From Ceratotherium simum simum (taxonomy: Eukaryota > Chordata > Mammalia > Perissodactyla > Rhinocerotidae), in assembly GCF_000283155.1 (NCBI RefSeq), contig NW_004454207.1, forward strand, positions 1,173,575 through 1,237,574: a DNA stretch of 64,000 nucleotides. Reading direction: 5' to 3'. Of the stretch, positions 60,986 to 64,000 are shown in pieces. The stretch's first letter is position 1, and each line of letters begins with the position of its first letter. The notes below the pieces were generated by a model that was not told where the DNA came from, searched no databases, and worked only from the letters and a program-made list of their open reading frames with translations. The position numbers were made by a program, and so were the translations under genes.

Positions 60986-62024
60986 AGTTTATTAAATAAA
61001 ATAAGTAAAAGAAATGAGCCAACTACTCATGCTCTAAATGAGTAAAACTGTGATTAAGACAGGCAGAATGAACACAAGGCTCTGTGAGCTGCAAAGTAAA
61101 GTTATTTAGTCAGGCCCACTAACCAAACTTTCCATGTGAATTCAAATGCTATATATGTTATTGATTTACTATGTGTTATTCTTCTACTTTATTAGTTTTG
61201 GAGGTCTGAGGCCATCATAGAGAAGCACTTTTGGTCTAATCCTGGTATTCCACCTCACCCAATGCTGTCATGGGTAAGAAAACTGATAACTATTTGTTGA
61301 TTAAACTTTTTTGGGCAAGTGAAACTGATTACAGAGAAATCATAGCCATAACTGGCTATGGCTTAGTTTAAAACTAACTGTGAATCTATATATAAACAAC
61401 TAAGAAAATTGAGCATATTGCTAAGTCAATAAGAGTAAAGTACCTAAGTAGAAGAATATTTCCAAGTGATATGTTTACTTCTTATTCTAATCTATTCACT
61501 TCAGTTCCTTTAAAGTTTTAAAGTTTCTCACAAGAATAGCTAAAGCATTCTCGCAGGAACTAGACCCGTTGCTCGCACTCAGTGACCCTCTTTCTGCTAC
61601 CACTATTTTCATTACCAAGCTCCTCTTGGATCTATCCCCTAGAAATATGCCTTCTCTGGATAAACTCAAATTATCTAGTTCTTTTTTTCTGTACTTCCCG
61701 TTACAGAGCCTCCCCATGACATCTGGTCTACTCCTATATTTTGAGTGCTGATGAATCTGAGAGATGTATGTGTATATTCACCTTCATTTGCAAATTTTTA
61801 TGATGCAAACAAACAAAGCAAACTAAAATGTTCTAAAGGGTACATGCATCCCCTCATCCACAATGCAGAAAGCCCATCCACTGATATACATGTGGCTTGG
61901 CTTGCTGGTGATATTGGAGGTCTCCTCCATCCCGATACCCAGTGGAGTGACTACAGCAACAAGCCTCTCTTCCAACATTAATATCCAGGGTTTGACCCAA
62001 TTTCAACAGTTTTGAGAAAATGTA
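60986..62024. other. Unclassified sequence
   Basis: About 1 kb; no gene or firm repeat recognised. Confidence 0.45.
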
Positions 62025-62384
62025 TTTTTTAATTAAATTTTTTGTTTTGAGATAATTGTAGATTCACATTGAGCTGTAAGAAATAATACAGAGAAATCTC
62101 CTATACCCTTCATCTGGACTCCCCCAGTGGTAACATCTTGCATAACTGTAGTACAATGTCACAACCAGGAAACTGACATTGATATAGTCCAATGACTTTA
62201 TTCAGATATCACCAGTTTTGCATGCACTCATCTGTGTGTGTATTTAATTGTATGCAATTTTATCACATGTGTAGATTTATGTGACTATCACAACAGTTAA
62301 GACACAGAACATTCCATCACTACAAGAATCCCTCATGCTACCCCTTAATAGCTACTCTCACCTCCCTTTCAACCCACCACCTTC
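62025..62384 (-). mobile_element. Old L1, antisense, part left of ERE
   Basis: gataattgtagattcacatt, ccagtggtaacatcttgcat, gttaagacacagaacattcc, atgctaccccttaatagcta: antisense L1M 3' UTR. Confidence 0.75.
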
Positions 62385-62690
62385 TTTTTTTTTTGTGAGG
62401 AAGATCAGCCCTGAGCTAACTTCCATGCCAATCCTCTTCTTTTTGCTGAGGAAAACCGGCTCTGAGCTAACATCTATTGCCAATCCTCCTCCTTTTTTTC
62501 CATTTTTCTCCCCAAAGCCCCAGTATATAGTTGTATATCATAGTTGCACATCCTTCTAGTTGCTGTATGTGGGACACCACCTCAGCATGGCAGGACAAGT
62601 GGTGCATCGGTGCGTGCCCGGGATCCGAACCTGGGCTGCCAGTAGCGGAGCACGCACACTTAACCGCTAAGCCACGGGGCCAGCCTCCCC
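62385..62690 (-). mobile_element. ERE SINE (long form), antisense
   Basis: T run, then gatcagccctgagctaact, ccccaaagccccagtatata, cctcagcatggcaggacaag and tRNA-like head gctaagccacggggccagcc. It carries the same central segment as the ERE at 22773-23087. Flanks share cccaccac plus Ts as a short target-site duplication. Confidence 0.92.
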
Positions 62691-62925
62691 CACCACTTTT
62701 TTAAATCTGGCAACCACTAATCTGTTTTCCACTTCTATAATTTTGTCATTTCAAAAATGTCATATAAATGGAATCATACAGCACGTAGCCTTTTTTGACA
62801 GGCTTGATTCACGCAGCATAATACCTTTGAGATCCATCCAAGTTGTTGAGGGTATCAATAGTTCATTTCTTTTTATTACCAAGTTGTATTCTATGGTATG
62901 ACCATACCACAGTTTGTTTAACTAG
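62691..62925 (-). mobile_element. Old L1, antisense, part right of ERE
   Basis: ggcaaccactaatctgtttt, aatggaatcatacagcacgt, accataccacagtttgttta: continuation of the L1 at 62025-62384. Confidence 0.8.
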
Positions 62926-64000
62926 AAATGCGTTTTTTGATTCAATGCAATTTTATTAACTGCACCAATGCTACAGAATGTAATGTGACTTGATGGGGAA
63001 TTACATAAACGACCTTGTTTTCTATTACAAGACCTCCACAATGAAGTGAAAAATGAAGTCAATTTTTTATATACTTTAAAGTTTGCACAGGTGTTCCAGT
63101 CAGCTAAATATTTCAGCCTAGACTATTTTACCTCTGAATTACCCAAATAATTATCTCAAAAAAAAGTGTTTAATTTAGCACACAGAGAATTGTGAAGTAA
63201 GTGGTGCTAACTTAAAGTAATTAGCAATCATAATTATCGAGATTTAGTCTTCTAGCCATTCTCTTCTTTGGAATTTACAGGGAGCCTATGAATGTTCAAA
63301 CACACTGTATTTTTGGCAAAGGACCCTCATGCTTTGTCTGCATTTTACTGCTTCCTTTGCACCTGGAAGCAGCTATTTTAGGACTGTCTAGACAATCACC
63401 CCAGCTTTAAAGGTCTTTTCCTTTCTTTTCACATAATCACTGAGCATAGAAGGTAATAAATAGATCAGGCTGGCACTCTCTCATCCAAGATACTATTCAA
63501 ATAGAGTCAAGAACAAGAATGCCTTTTCTCTGGCTCACAAAATTGAGAGGCTTTAATATATGGTCCCAGACTTCTACCAACTGGTCAAGAAGGTTTCTGA
63601 CCATCTATACCTCTGCACATGTAAAATCAGGATCTTGGTTGAACTGTATGAAACGATTAATATTTGACCATGTTGGACCTATAAAAATGGTGATTTCAAA
63701 TGATTCAAGTCAAGAGATTTGGGAAGGAATCTGGGGGTGGTTTGGTTCCATTTCCCTTCTACAGTTCCCAGGCAACGCTCACCCGGATCCTAGCGATGAC
63801 CCAGAATGCACAGCTTCTGCAGGCCACTCTTGCCACTGGAGCGGAATAATGGAACTAAGTATAATCCCTGGACATACTCCACACACTTGTCCTAGGCAAT
63901 CCTCTGAGTCAGTTAAATAAGATCCCAGGGAGATGTGCACAGAGTAAGTCTACTTCACTTCTCATACTCCTTTCTTTCAAGAGGTGATGGCTTTCCAGTT
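62926..64000. other. Unclassified sequence to window end
   Basis: No gene or repeat is recognised. A 133-codon frame at 63519-63920 has no splice context or family resemblance that I can see. Confidence 0.4.

Larger units (their letters stand above)
1..64000 (-). other. Probable first intron of ARHGAP6 (host gene, inferred)
   Basis: In human and other placentals amelogenin lies inside the large first intron of ARHGAP6, a Rho GTPase-activating protein gene transcribed in the opposite direction. By synteny the window outside amelogenin, or most of it, would be ARHGAP6 intron on the minus strand. No ARHGAP6 exon, RhoGAP motif or splice pair could be recognised here, so this is inference only and would not hold if the locus is the Y copy. 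Confidence 0.45.

Noticed and set aside
63519..63920. 133-codon frame near the right edge
   Set aside because: No family resemblance, promoter or splice signals; could be chance.
1..64000. CRISPR arrays, operons, phage or bacterial systems
   Set aside because: Spliced gene, SINEs, LINEs and microsatellites show vertebrate nuclear DNA; regular repeats here are microsatellites, not spacer-repeat arrays.

Overview
This window looks like non-coding mammalian X-chromosome-type DNA carrying one compact protein-coding gene. The organism is most likely a perissodactyl, with horse or a close relative the best guess. That guess rests on four tRNA-derived SINEs of the equine repetitive element (ERE) type, recognisable by their tRNA-like head, the 'gatcagccctgagctaac' body motif and a poly(A) tail. 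The rest of the background is ordinary eutherian: MIR, L2, old L1 tails, MER5A/MER20-type hAT MITEs and one MaLR-like LTR. There are no bacterial, phage or CRISPR features. Positions 6142-6241 are an exact 100-base run of N (assembly gap) inside an ERE.

The one gene is amelogenin (AMELX or its Y gametologue) on the + strand, about 25143-32455. A TATA box and an inverted CCAAT box sit upstream of a non-coding exon 1. Exons 2, 3, 5, 6 and 7 join in frame to encode a 192-residue precursor: a 16-residue signal peptide and a 176-residue mature enamel-matrix protein. Exon 4, optional in other mammals, is readable but ends in a GC rather than GT donor. The internal acceptor in exon 6 that makes the short LRAP isoform is present. 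An AATAAA signal ends the gene.

Layout. 1-915: L1 3' end. 916-5010: unique DNA with MIR and MITE fragments. 5011-8308: L1 fragments in antisense, interrupted by a young ERE at a 16-bp target-site duplication. 9050-9564: MaLR-like LTR. 10557-17000: MIR, MER5A, L1 and L2 pieces. 17000-25000: mostly unclassified with two EREs. 25143-32455: amelogenin. 32460-42020: mostly unclassified with scattered MIR and MER5A. 42022-42930: L1 3' end. 45120-48810: L2-rich, with a MIR nested in L2. 49362-55840: three MER5A copies, one MER20-like MITE and a TATC/ATCC microsatellite. 59198-60660: an L2 split by an L1 with an 11-bp target-site duplication. 62025-62925: an L1 split by an ERE.

In other placental mammals amelogenin is nested, in opposite orientation, in the first intron of ARHGAP6. 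Most of the window is therefore probably ARHGAP6 intron, but I see no ARHGAP6 exon. I found no convincing new biological system. The points most worth checking are the GC donor of exon 4, the MIR abutting that exon, the 89-nt pyrimidine tract before exon 3, a 130-codon ORF in AT-rich DNA near 55 kb, and a 37-bp motif found twice downstream of the gene.
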